Source: Acanthococcus lagerstroemiae (Eukaryota; Arthropoda; Insecta; Hemiptera; Eriococcidae). Taken from it: DNA of 64,000 nucleotides. This document shows, in pieces, positions 25,101-37,100 of the stretch. The notes beneath the pieces are model-generated. The model had not been told where the DNA came from. It was given only the letters and a program-made list of their open reading frames with translations, and did not search any database. Made by a program: the position numbers and the translations under genes. The stretch spans positions 60,937,722-61,001,721 of the forward strand of contig CM063112.1 in the NCBI GenBank assembly GCA_031841125.1, given 5' to 3'. Every line of letters begins with the position of its first letter. Position 1 is the stretch's first letter.

Positions 25101-28100
25101 AAATACAATGTATTGAGAAAATTATAAATGGAAAATGCAATGTATTGAGTAAATTATAAACGAAAGATAATAACGTATTTTTCTGTATATTATAACTGCA
25201 ATTTCTTTTTAATGTAAGTTCTAGGCATCTGTAACGAAAAATTTAAGATATAAATCGAAGTAAAGCAAAAATTTCACAAAATTTCGTAATTACTACCTTT
25301 ACCCCAACTTTGAATTTTGTCGGGGTGAATGTAATATACCGGTGTCCGGCAAATCTCGGACGATATTTCAAAAAGGTGATACCAAATTCAAAATCTCAAA
25401 AAATCGGTAAGGAAAAATATAAAACTACTTACTTACCTCGATTTTATTAATATTTAAATCGCATCTCAAGTTTCACAGGCCAACTGATATATGCAAGTGA
25501 TTTCGAACATTTCTACACAATTCCAGATTGATAACATTCGGATGTGGAACGGAATGTAGGAGCGCTAATGTGCACTCCCTAATGAAAGGTAGAGTGATCA
25601 CAGACGGAATTAACATTGTCGTAAATGGGAAATACGTTTTTTCTAAAAAAAAAAAAATCATTATAAATTAAGAAATGACGGACATGCTTCAAATTTGAAC
25701 TGTAGGGAGCTACATATTCAAACTTGCGATTAGAAATTTAATATGTCAGGTGAGGGTTCACAAAACATCTGCTAGATGTCAGCCACTTTGATTCCGAGTC
25801 CCAATACTAAGGTCCTAAATGGCTTGGTAAGGCATGGTAGAATGAAATGAGGCTTGTAGCTTATTATTTCGGCAGATAGCGCTTACTACCGATCATCTGG
25901 CTTCGCTGTATACGTCATTACTACAATTACCCCGTTTGTACATTTACCCCACTGCACCTTATATGTACCATTACCCCAGTAATCTGAAGCACGTTTCTGT
26001 CGCCTCATTTCGCATTTCATGACCCCTAATTTTTTATTTTCAAAATATTTTTCCATCAGGCTGCCAGTTTTGAGAACCTGTGCCTGACTTCGTCCTGCGG
26101 GTCTCCGCGTGCCCATCAGGTAAACTCCTACGTTTTGATTTTTTTTTTGGTCGTACAATCATGCGTGTTTTTTTAATTAGAGCGTGACGCCGAATCTGGA
26201 CGCTGGAATTAAATTATTTAAGCGACTGACAGAATGAGTACGTAACACGAGCATCAGCTCCCGTAATAAATGCAAATTAGAAACGAAGAAACCGGATCGT
26301 ATGTGTCGAGACTGAGAGATTATATTGTGACAGCACGAGACACGAACAAACTGACGATATTTAATACTTCCGATTCGGCGGCGTCATATGGGCATTCACC
26401 ATTTTCAATGAGGACGACCTATCTCACAGTTTTAGTTTCAGTCCATCCCTATATTCGACCTTGTCGAAGAACCTCGTGAACAACTCGCTATATAAAACGA
26501 ACTTTAAAAAAAAATTGTGGGAACTGCCAACAAATTAGTACGATATTGATACTTTCCCGTTTGCTCGTCTTTCGTCTATATTCGGTTTGTTTTATTCGCT
26601 AAATCAGAGCGTCAATGCCTTAATAAATTGCATGCTACGTTAACGTTTAATTTTCGTATGTATGCGTTCGTAGAAAATGCTTACGGATGGTGTATCGCCT
26701 CGAAACCAAAGCCTGGTGCGATCATTGGTGAGTAAATCCGTGGAATTTTGTTTATATTCTTCTTTCGCTGTCCTGTATAACTTACACGTTGATTTTAAAA
26801 GTTCCCGTAGTCTGTGACTCTGTGTACTCGTAGATTCTATGCTGAGCTCGATTAACCCGTAGACTGGTAATTAATTGCGTTACTCGAGTTGAAATCTTAA
26901 GAATCGTGAATGCAAGATGATCTCGGTTAGGTTTTTACGACAGTGCAGTCGATTCTTTGACGATTGGCGAAGAGCCGAAGCTAATTGGCGAAAAACCTTT
27001 CGGGATAGCATAGCGGTTGTTTGATGACGGCTGCTGCCACACCTTTGGTGACATCGTTAACTGATATGCGAGAATTCAATGAAAAAAAAAACACACACAC
27101 ACGATGGACTGATAGTTGTTTCCCAGGAGTTTCATTTTGGCCACGAAGACTGTAGCACTGTAGCTGAAAGAGCCGAACCAAACCACCTTCCTTCCCGTTA
27201 AAATCGGGCTGGTCATCTCGTATTTCAACCCGGAAGATGACACGAACAGGGTGATTACTTGGAGATACAGTCAAGCGACGAAACCGGTAGTCAGCCAAAC
27301 CTAGTGTTACGAAAAAGACAGGCAGACATCAGAAGCGCAAATAGGGCTCAGAACTGGGGGGGGCTTCAGCCCTCTTAATATGAAGCAACACCACTCCCTG
27401 CATCATTTTCTTGGTAATCTTTCGGAGTTTGGGGGGCTAAGCCCCAAGCCCCCACCTATTTGCGCCTATGGCTGACATACAGACGGAGAAGAATACATTT
27501 TGTCTACTATCCTGCTGAACAGTTAGGCAAACAAACAGGCAGCTTGGTAGCTCCACATTAGTGAAAAAAAAGTGATAGCTGACATCCAAGATCCACAGCC
27601 GTATTTTCAAATACCTAACACTTAATTTTTAAGTGTCCTAAAATAGCAAAAATCACTTAAAATTTCACTTAAATAACATCCAGAGTTGTTTTTTTTTTCA
27701 TGCACGGCGGCTTTTTTCTTCAGCTTCCTGACTTCTAATATGTGAAACCCTGGTTTCTTAGCTCAGCCTCCATTTGTTCCAGGCTTGTTCTCTTTTCATG
27801 TGCTCTTACCCGAGCCCTGTAACCGCCCCTTCGAGTTTTACCTCAGGAAAGTATTACCTCAGGAATCCAAAGGTTACTTAAGTGAAATTTTAAGTGATTT
27901 TTGCCATTTAAGGGCACTTGAAAAAAAATTAAGTGTTGTTTGAAAATACGGCTGCCAGGCACTGAGATATCGCCTGCTCCCCTCATCCCCAGCTCCTTAT
28001 ATTCAATATGCTTCAATCTCAGTGGCCGACTGATTCGTCTCTTTGCTTTTGTCTCCCTGTCTTCTGTGGCTATCTGCGCGCCAACTCTTAACACCCAATC

Positions 28101-31100
28101 CCTTCATCAGTCTGTCGGTCTATCAAACTAACTACCTTGCCACCTGTCCATCTGTCTGACCATCTAATCTCTGTTTCTTTCTGTCTGGGTGAACTAACAA
28201 AACGGAAGCCTACCGCATTTCATTGTTCACTCATTATGGAAACCAGAACAAGAACTGGAGCCGTTCCATAGGCGCAAATAGGTGGGGGCTTGGGGGGCTT
28301 AGCTCCAAACTTCTAAATAACCCCCAAACTCTGAAAAATTACCAAAGAAAATGATGCTGGGGTGGTGTTGCTTCATGGGGGCTTAAGCCTACCCCTCAGT
28401 TCTGAGTCCTATTTGCGCTTCTGAGCCATTCACTCTTATCAAATGGAACGATGATGAGAATCAATTCCGTTCAGCTCACCCAGCTCTGCTTTTGATCTTG
28501 TCAATGAAACGAAAAAATATACCCCGAAGAAGAGTCAGTAACTTTCTATAAAATGAAATAGATCCTCCACCACATTTGCCACCTCCGAAAGATTGAAGAT
28601 CTGAGCTAGACAGATAGACAAACTTACGGACCTTCAAACAGGCAGATATAGTCAGGGACGTACCGAAGAATAATTCCAGGGGAGGGGGGGCAAAAACTGT
28701 GAAAGTCCCAACTGCCAACTGACTCAACTCAAAATTCCCAAGTTCCCAAGTACCAAAGCAAAAAAAAAGGGGAAGAAAACTTTTGACTTGTTGGATTTTT
28801 TCCCAACTTTGAATATAGTAAATTTCTCCAACTGCTGATTGAAAAATTCCTACGGGGGCGTCCCCCTCCCCCGTATCGGTACGTCCCTGAATAGTTACGT
28901 AATTAGAACGCTTTTTGAAAACCGCTCCTTCATTCTCACGGGGAGGGGAGGATGGAGACAGACCCCCCCCCCCGGTCTCTCTAGTGGCATGAATATGACA
29001 TGCATGTGCTCCAAAATATTGAAATTTGTATGAGAAAGCAATTCTCTGATTGAAAAAACTTCGTTGTGTTTATTCGACCTCGGGGGACGTGTATCGCGTA
29101 CTTGAATTCTTTTTCGAACCGAAAGAAATGAGTTTGAAGAATTGTGTTTCTGAGACAAATTTTTAAGCAATTATTTGATCACAGTTGCGCCAAAATCACA
29201 ATAGAACTTACAAAGAAGAGTGTCCTCAAACTGGGTCAGAGGTTCAGTGGCGAAAGTGAGTTGTTTGAGACCTGGGGCGCATCCATCGTTTGAGTTCATG
29301 AAACAACGGTCTTGATTTTGGGAAGTGAATCATAGCATACAGAAATAACAAGTATAGCCAAGTGCTGAGGCATATTAATTTTACTTTTAACGCAAGGGCT
29401 CGGATGGTCGCCCCTTTTGTCACCGACTCACAAAGTCCCTGATAAGCTCCTGTCGGATGGATGATAACTAGAGCTCGGATTTTTATGATTTGTCATGTTT
29501 TCCTACAATGGAGAAGATCGCGCATATCGTGTAGATCTTTGCGAATCATAATAACATTCTGAGTAAAATGAGCCTAATTTGATAGTGCATATTTTGCATA
29601 TTTTGGGTATAAATGCATGTTTTTGCATATTTTAGACGTTTTAAGCGCATATTCATCATATTTTGACCTTTCTTTCCCCCATTTTCAGTCATATTTTAAA
29701 AATTTTGGCCATATTTTTTTCACTTTTTTTTTTTTTTTTTTTTTTTTTCACTGAAAATGGCAAGCCTGAAAAAACCAAGAAATTCTGGGGGAAAATAGTC
29801 ATCTGATGATGAAATTGTTCCAGCGGAATTAAGTGAAATAAAATCGAAAACATTTAACCCCTTTCTTTTTATTTCTTTAATTTTCTGCACTATTCTGTTT
29901 TAAGATTTCAAAAGATACCCATATCGATGTTGCATAAAAGTGCATTTTTGCTAGATAAGTGCATATTTTGTCATATTTTGACGAAAATAAATATGTTTTA
30001 TGCGCATAAAACAATTTTTCGAGCGCATGAAAATCCGAACTCTGATGATAACGTTCTAATGAATAGCCTGTGTGATTTGGAAAGCACGTGTGAGATGTAT
30101 TCTCTTTTCTAGTTTTGCTCTCAACCTGAGCCCTGGAATGCGCCCTTTCGAGCATTACCTCAGAGACGTCGGGGAGGCTTTTAGGGCTGTCTTAACTCTC
30201 TTTTCTTCTTGCCGAAAACCCGGCCTAGGTCGAAATATAGTGAGTTGTTACGTGGGCCCGACCCGGGACCTGCGGATTCCGAGACCAGCGCGCTATTCAC
30301 TCGACCAATCAACCCCCCCCCCCTCATTTGTAAACCCTGTGAGAGGCTTAACTTTGCTTCAGTGATGCTCCCCTTTATGAGAGTCGTTCTGATTTTGGCG
30401 CAGCTGTCACTAAATGATCTCTGGAAACAACCATTGACACCCAAAATCCGTTACTTTTTCGATGCTATTTTGTGGTCAAATTGAAAATAGAATTCGATTC
30501 AAAAGTCAAGTGACCATGTCAACATAGCCATTTGGATCGAATTTAGCATCGACTTTGATATAGGATCCTATTCAAAAGTCGACATCGACATGGTAACTCT
30601 ACTTTTTTCTAATAATCGAATTCTATTCAAATTTGACCGCAATATCGTGTTGAAAAAGTGACATAGTGAATATTGACAATGTGTTTCAGAGAATAGTCTA
30701 TAGAGTTGTCTCCAGAATACCAATTCAAAAAGCAATGTCAGCACTGAAACTCGACTTTAGCATCAATTTTAGTATTAAATTTGACCGCGACTGTATCGAA
30801 AAAGTAATAGCTTGTGAATGTTAACGAAGGGGTCGATTTTTGTATTAACTATTAATAATAGAGATTTGGTTATAATTGTTCATACAACTCTGCTCAATTA
30901 ATTCATTCAGGATGTGAAAATTTGAGAAGACTCATTAATGTGTTCACTCGAAGCCAGTCACATTTTCATCAATCTGATAAATACCAACAATAAACTATGT
31001 ATTCCTACAGACACAAGACTACAGACAACAGCAGACAAAGCTCCTCTTTCTTGGCCTCAGTTAACGTTATTAATTTCACCATTAAATAAAATTTATTCGG

Positions 31101-34100
31101 AAGAGGGAGCTCGTATCACCTAGCGGCGAAAATTTCAAAACTTCAGTTCATTCCTCGAATTAATTATGATTTTTTGAAAACCCCGGTTTTTTCCATATGT
31201 GCAGTGTAAAATATTTTCGTTAGGACTAAGGGCGTGGCTTCGTTTGGTTTCATTGTCCGTCTTCCCCCTTTAATTTGGCTCGTCGGGGGATGCCTTAGTA
31301 CATGATCCAGTTCTATTTAGTATACACCCGTGTTCTCTTCGCAACATCCTGGCAAACAGAGGGACCGCAGTAACAATCCAAATCGACAGATAGCGTGCTC
31401 TGCGATTCCCCGCTGTGTTTCAGGAACCAAACACAATACTCGCAGGGCACGTTACCACCAGTATCTGAAGGATTGATGCTGTTGTGTGGGACTCGTGGAT
31501 CGCTTACTCGATGGTACGAGACATGTAGCTAATAAGGATTCACCTACGCCTACGTTCTTCCATCTTCGTCGCAGAAAGGAAAACTCTGAACGCGACAAAC
31601 CGCGGGGAAAGTAATGGCAGACTACCCTGGCTAATCTGCCTTTGCTGCGCCCAAACTTGAGGCAAGAAAACTGTAGCGAATGAGGATTACTTCCAAGTTG
31701 GAGAAAATTCAAGTATGCGGATACATGATGTCTCTTGAACGATTATTCTGTAATCAGTGTATCAGTGGCATGGGAAGTATACAGAAGTACATTGGACCCC
31801 TCCCCTCCAAAAAAATAATAAATAGATGAAGAAAATTGAGAAACTATTCAGCGAGTTGATGAGAAGGTCCTTTGATTAATTTCAGAGACAAGACTTACGA
31901 GATTCTGGAAGATTTATAAAAGTTTTTGCTGAGGAAATTTCTTTGTTGCTTGTTTGTCGACTTCAATTTCTTGTACCTCTTTTCCATCCCCCTTCGACCC
32001 ATAAACCTGGCATTTTTAACATCTTTTCAATTGATCGGCTTATTGACCCAAAGGTTACATTTTGTAATGTAGCGGGGATCAGACAGTCTACAGACTATAC
32101 ACGAGTACAAAATGGATACTCCTGGGATGTTCTGTCAGTTCACCCTTGTGCTTAGAAATGAAATTAGATGCCTAAGTGGCGTAAAGTTTAGTGTATCCCT
32201 TGTTAGAACCTGTAGATCACTTACATTCACGATTGATGTGCCCAAACTGTTATTAACATTTGTCCATGTTTACATGTATTGTTCTTTTCTTTTGCTGTAA
32301 TATGCCAATGTGTATGTCGCGTATGCATGATCACAGGCCGTCAAATACGAAGCTTTAAAACATAACGATTGCGCTGTAAATTTCAAAGACAAGGTAAAAA
32401 TCTCTTCGTTGATTGCTTTTCGTATTGTTTTTACTTTTTTTTTTCTTTTCTTTTTTCTTTTTCTCTTTACTTTCACCCGCTGAATGCGCGCGGTAAGTCG
32501 ACGACAAACGATGAAATGGTATTAATTTTATTTATTTTTAATTTATATCGATTTCGCATTCGTCGTTCGTCGTCGTGTATTAGTGTACCTACGTATACGT
32601 TAAGAGATATCGAAATCGAAATGTATTTGTTAGTTGTGTCGTGTTCCACCGATAGAGGACCTAAAGTAAGTGGGGATGAGTTACTATATTGGGGGTTGAT
32701 TAGTGTGTCGAACTTCTATCGGGGTTAACCGAATAGGAAACACATAAGTGGCTCTATGAGTTAACGGATTCAACTGTGGTGCGAGACTGCCACTGGGGTC
32801 GAGGTCGATTTGAAATCGAAATAGCGAAAATAAGGTTTCAGTGCGACAGCCAGAAAGGAACAAAAGGTTGATCTCAATTTATAGCTTGAAAGATTTTGGT
32901 TGGTAATGGAACCTATTCCTTGGACTCTTGTCACTGTTGCGCCCTTCACTAAGCAACCAGGCGTAGTAATTCGAAGTGAGGGATGTCGAGCTGGGTTATG
33001 TCTCCCAGTAGGTCAGAATTATATCGTAAAAGTTGCAGGAATAGGTTTAATTTGCAATTAGCAGCTGAAAAGGAGATTTTTTGGGTCAGATTTACGTGTG
33101 GTGAAAGAAGTCGCGGATGACTCAAGGAGCTGAAAACAGGGTTAGGAACAAAACGCTAGAGTGAGGGGGGAAATAGTTTTTGGGAAGAAGCATTGTTCTG
33201 TAAGTTGCCCCAGAGTGCATTTTACGTGTGTTTGACATTGGTCCTAAAGAATCTTAAGAGATATTTGGAAAGGTCTTAATCATGTCTGGCAGAAATCTGA
33301 AATAGACTCGCCGCTGAGTCTTGAATAGTCTCGACTTGCATTTATATGTTTTGAAGAATTTGAAAGAGCCTAACGAGGCCTTAAGAATGCTGATGAGTTT
33401 TGAATAAGTATTGAAGGAAGGTCTGGAAGAGTCTCAACCGAAACCTGAAGTCTTCGCGAGTGTTAATGAAGTGTTGAAGAGTTTTCAACAAGTCTGGAAT
33501 TGTTTCATCAAGTGGATATATATCTTAAACATCAGTGAATCTTAATGAAGAGTTCCATATGTGTCTTGGAGAGTACGGAAGAGCCGTAGCAAGCCTTTAA
33601 AACTTTTTCCCGGGCTGCCAGTCTCTTGATGAAAGTCGTAAACAAGCCTGCAGAGTTTTAATGAAAATGTAACAAATCTAGAAGAAGTAATGAGTATTTT
33701 GGACGTTTTAAATAAGTGCCGACGAAGTTAAGAGCCTTAAACTAATTTGAAAGTGTTTTAATTGACCTAGAATTAGTCCGGAAAGCCTAGAAGAATTTTA
33801 ACGAATTTAGAAAGTTTTAAAGAATATCTGAAGACTCTTAAAATGTCTCACACTCAGCTTCGGTATCAGAATTGAGCGGTGGATTTTATGGTGCTGACCC
33901 TTGAAAATGATAAAAATTACTCATTTGTGAGTAAAACAAGCACAATTTTTTTCTTTTCCCCGAACATGTTTACTTTGGACGATCAAGGAAGAAGGGGAAT
34001 TATTCCCCCTGCCCCTTCCCTTTAAAATCGGCTTTGCCTCACACAATTCTAAACTAGTTTTAAAGATTATTGAACAATTTCCTGGAAATTTTGAAGAATC

Positions 34101-37100
34101 TGAAACGGATAACCATAAATTTTCTGGTTTTGTAAAGGGCAGTAGTGTTTTAGCGCCTTTATTTGCTCCTTCTCTGATTGTACCCTAGTTCAGAGGAGTC
34201 TGGAGTGAGTCTGGAAAAGTTAATAAAAGTTTGAGTAAGTCTAAAAGTGCCTTACACTATCTTCCAGTTGTATTATTGAAGTTTTGTAAAGTCTTGAATG
34301 GGTCTGAAGGAGTTTCAAAGTATTCCAAAGAGTTTTATTCTAGTCTTAGAGAAAGTCTCAGAAGAGAGTTTTAAAGAGAATGTAACAAATCGAGAAGGAA
34401 TTTAACGAGTTTTTGGGTGTTTTAAATGAGTCATGAGAAAATCAAGAGCCTTCAACTAATCTGAAAGTGTCTTTAATTAATCTAGAAATTCGTCCGGAAG
34501 AGTCTAGAAGCATTTTAATGAATTTAGGAAGTTTCAAAGAACCTGGAAGACTCTTGGAATGCCTCGCACCCAGACTCGGTATCAAAATTGTTTTATGGCG
34601 GTGGATTGTATGGTGTTGAGCCTTGAAAATCAAAAAACACTCATTTGTAAGAAAAACGAGCAAATTTTTTTTATTTTTCTGAAAATTGTTGCTTTGGACG
34701 ATCAAGAAAGGAAGGGAATTATTCCCTTTTTCCCTCCCCTCTAAAATCGGCTTTACCTAACACAGTTCTAAACTAGGTATAAAGATTCTTGAACAGTTGA
34801 CTGGAAATTTCGAAGAATCTGAAACGGGTAGCATTACATTTTCTGATTTTGTAAAAGGCAGCAGTATTACAGGGAGTCCACAGGTGCTGAAAAGTCCTTC
34901 AAGTCCTGAATTTAGAAACTAGGTCCTAAAAATTGCTGAAATTACAAAAAATAATTGAAAAAAGTCCTTCATTTTTGTTAGAAATACTCAAAAATAAATT
35001 CTTTGCGATTCCTATGATTGGTCATTGAAAAGTGTAGCGCAGGATTTATATTCAGAAGGAGGAAGGAAGTGAGGGACAGGGTGTCTACAGGTGCTGAAAA
35101 GTCCTGAATTTTGAAAGTAGGTCCTAAAAGTCCTGAAAAGCGCTGAAATCACAAAAGATAATTGAAAAGTCCTTCATTTTTGTTAGAAATACTAAAAAAA
35201 CTTTTTTTTTTTTTGCGATTCCTATGATTGGTCATTAAAAAGTGAAGCACAGGATCTATATGTATTTACAAGAAGAGAGAAGTAGAGGAGCAAAATTGGA
35301 AACCAAAAAAAAAGAAAGATTTGCACACTCAGGGAAAGGATGGAATGTATGCCCGCTACAGTCTTCCAAAGGGTCCTGAAAAAGTAGTTCATTTTACTTT
35401 CAATTTGTAACTTCTACAGGTGTGAAAGCTGAATTTTGAAAGTAGCCCCACAGTCATAACCAAAGTGTCACTGAAAAAAAAAAGTCTTCATTTTGTTAAA
35501 TTTCAAATTTTTTCTGGACTGTCTGAGGTCTTGAAAAGTCTGAATTTTAAAAAAGTAAGTGGGCCAAAAAGAAGGGAATAAAAGGTAGGAAAACAAAAAA
35601 AATAATTAAAAAATTCAAATTTTTGAATAGAAACAAATTGTTGCTCATTCCTCAGGGTCTTGAAAAGTTATTCATTTTTCTTTTCAGTTAGTAGATACTT
35701 GGGAGCAAAAAGGGGAAGGGTAAAGGGATAAAAATGGGGAATTAGCACACTCGGGGAAAATATGGAAAATATGTCGGCTACAGTCTTCCAAAAGGTCCTG
35801 AAAAAGTACTTCATTTTTACTTTTCAATTTCTGTAGACTGTTCACAAGTGCTGAAAAGTCCTTCAAGTCCTAAATTTTGAAACAAGGTCCTAAAAGTCCT
35901 GAAAAGTGCTAAAATCACAAAAAATTATTGAAAAGTCCTTCACTTTTGTTAGAAATACTCAAAAATGAATTTTTTGCGATTCCTATGACTGGTTATTAAA
36001 AATTGTAGCGCAGAATCTATATTCAGAAGAAGGGAGAAGTTAGGGAACAAGAAGGAGGGAGGGGTCAGAGAAATAAAACAATTGAAAAAAAAAAGATTTG
36101 CACACTCGGTGAAAAGACGGAAAATATGTCGGTTACAGTCCTCCATAGGGTCCTGAAAAAGTACTTCATTTTTACTTTACAATTTCTGTAGACACCCTGT
36201 AGTGCTGTAGTGCCTCCATGTGCCCCTTTTCTGATTGTAGCCCTAGTCCAGAGGAGTCTGAAATAAGTCTGGAAAAGTTAATAGACATTCGAATGAGTCT
36301 AAAAGTGCGTTATACAAAATCTTCCAGTTACATTATTGAAGTTTTGAAAAGTCTTGAATGAGTCTGAAAGAATTTCAAAGAATTCCAAAGAGTCCTTAAT
36401 CTAGTCTTAGAGAAGGTCTCAGAAGCAGAGTTCTAAAAAGTGCTAAACAGGCCTGAAAGAGAATCGTTTAGAATTTTAAGCAAGCCTGAAAGAGTCTCGA
36501 AAACGCTTGGAGAATTTGAACGAATCTTCACAAGCTTTACCGAAATTTTAGACAGATCCGGGGTGACGAGTAGTCCTTTGTTCGTGAAATAACACCCAGA
36601 AATTGGGAAATTTCGACACTGAGGAAAATTGGATGGACGATGACTTTTTGCTTCTCATAGGAAATTTCGTAACATTTCAATCGTTATTGACTAAAAGGTC
36701 GGGAAAGTCGGGAAACCTTGAGCTCGTGAAATTATACCAAAAAATTGGGGAATTCTGACACCTAGTAAAGAAAAGTGGATGGTTGATTTTTTTCGTTGGA
36801 AATTTTGTAGGTAACACTTCAGTTGTTATTTACCAACTAAAAGGTCGGGAAAGTCAAAAAATTTTGTGATCTAGCCGGGAAAATGAAGAAAATGAGTTTT
36901 TCTGTCGTCAAATGGAAATTTAAAAAACTTAACCGGAATTTTTAATGGTTATATCCCCCCTCTAACCCCACCTTATCTAATGAACAACACTCAGACTGTT
37001 GTAGGCTTCGAACTTGGTTTCAAAGATGAGTCTTGAAGAGACTTGAACACGCCTGCTAGAGCTCCATTTAATTACTACCGGGGTTCATAGCGTCGCCCCC

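Larger units (their letters stand above)
22689..26673 (+). other. Intron, repeat-bearing
   Basis: It holds a GC-rich inverted-repeat element (22990-24105), a small element (24387-24555), a 1.4-kb element with TTACCCC words (24559-25959) and a possible stop-bearing exon (26181-26237). Nothing else is recognised in 25960-26673. Confidence 0.6.
26728..32336 (+). other. Intron, repeat-bearing
   Basis: It contains two GCGCAAATAGG MITEs (27330-27470, 28267-28423), a long-TIR element (27596-27954), a CAGGGACGTACC MITE (28653-28889), an AT-rich hAT-type element (29469-30044) and a tRNA-derived SINE (30118-30315). A stretch at 30440-30840 has repeated TTGACCGCGA and AATTCGATTCAAAAGTC words. Nothing is recognised in 26728-27300 or 30850-32336. 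Confidence 0.6.
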
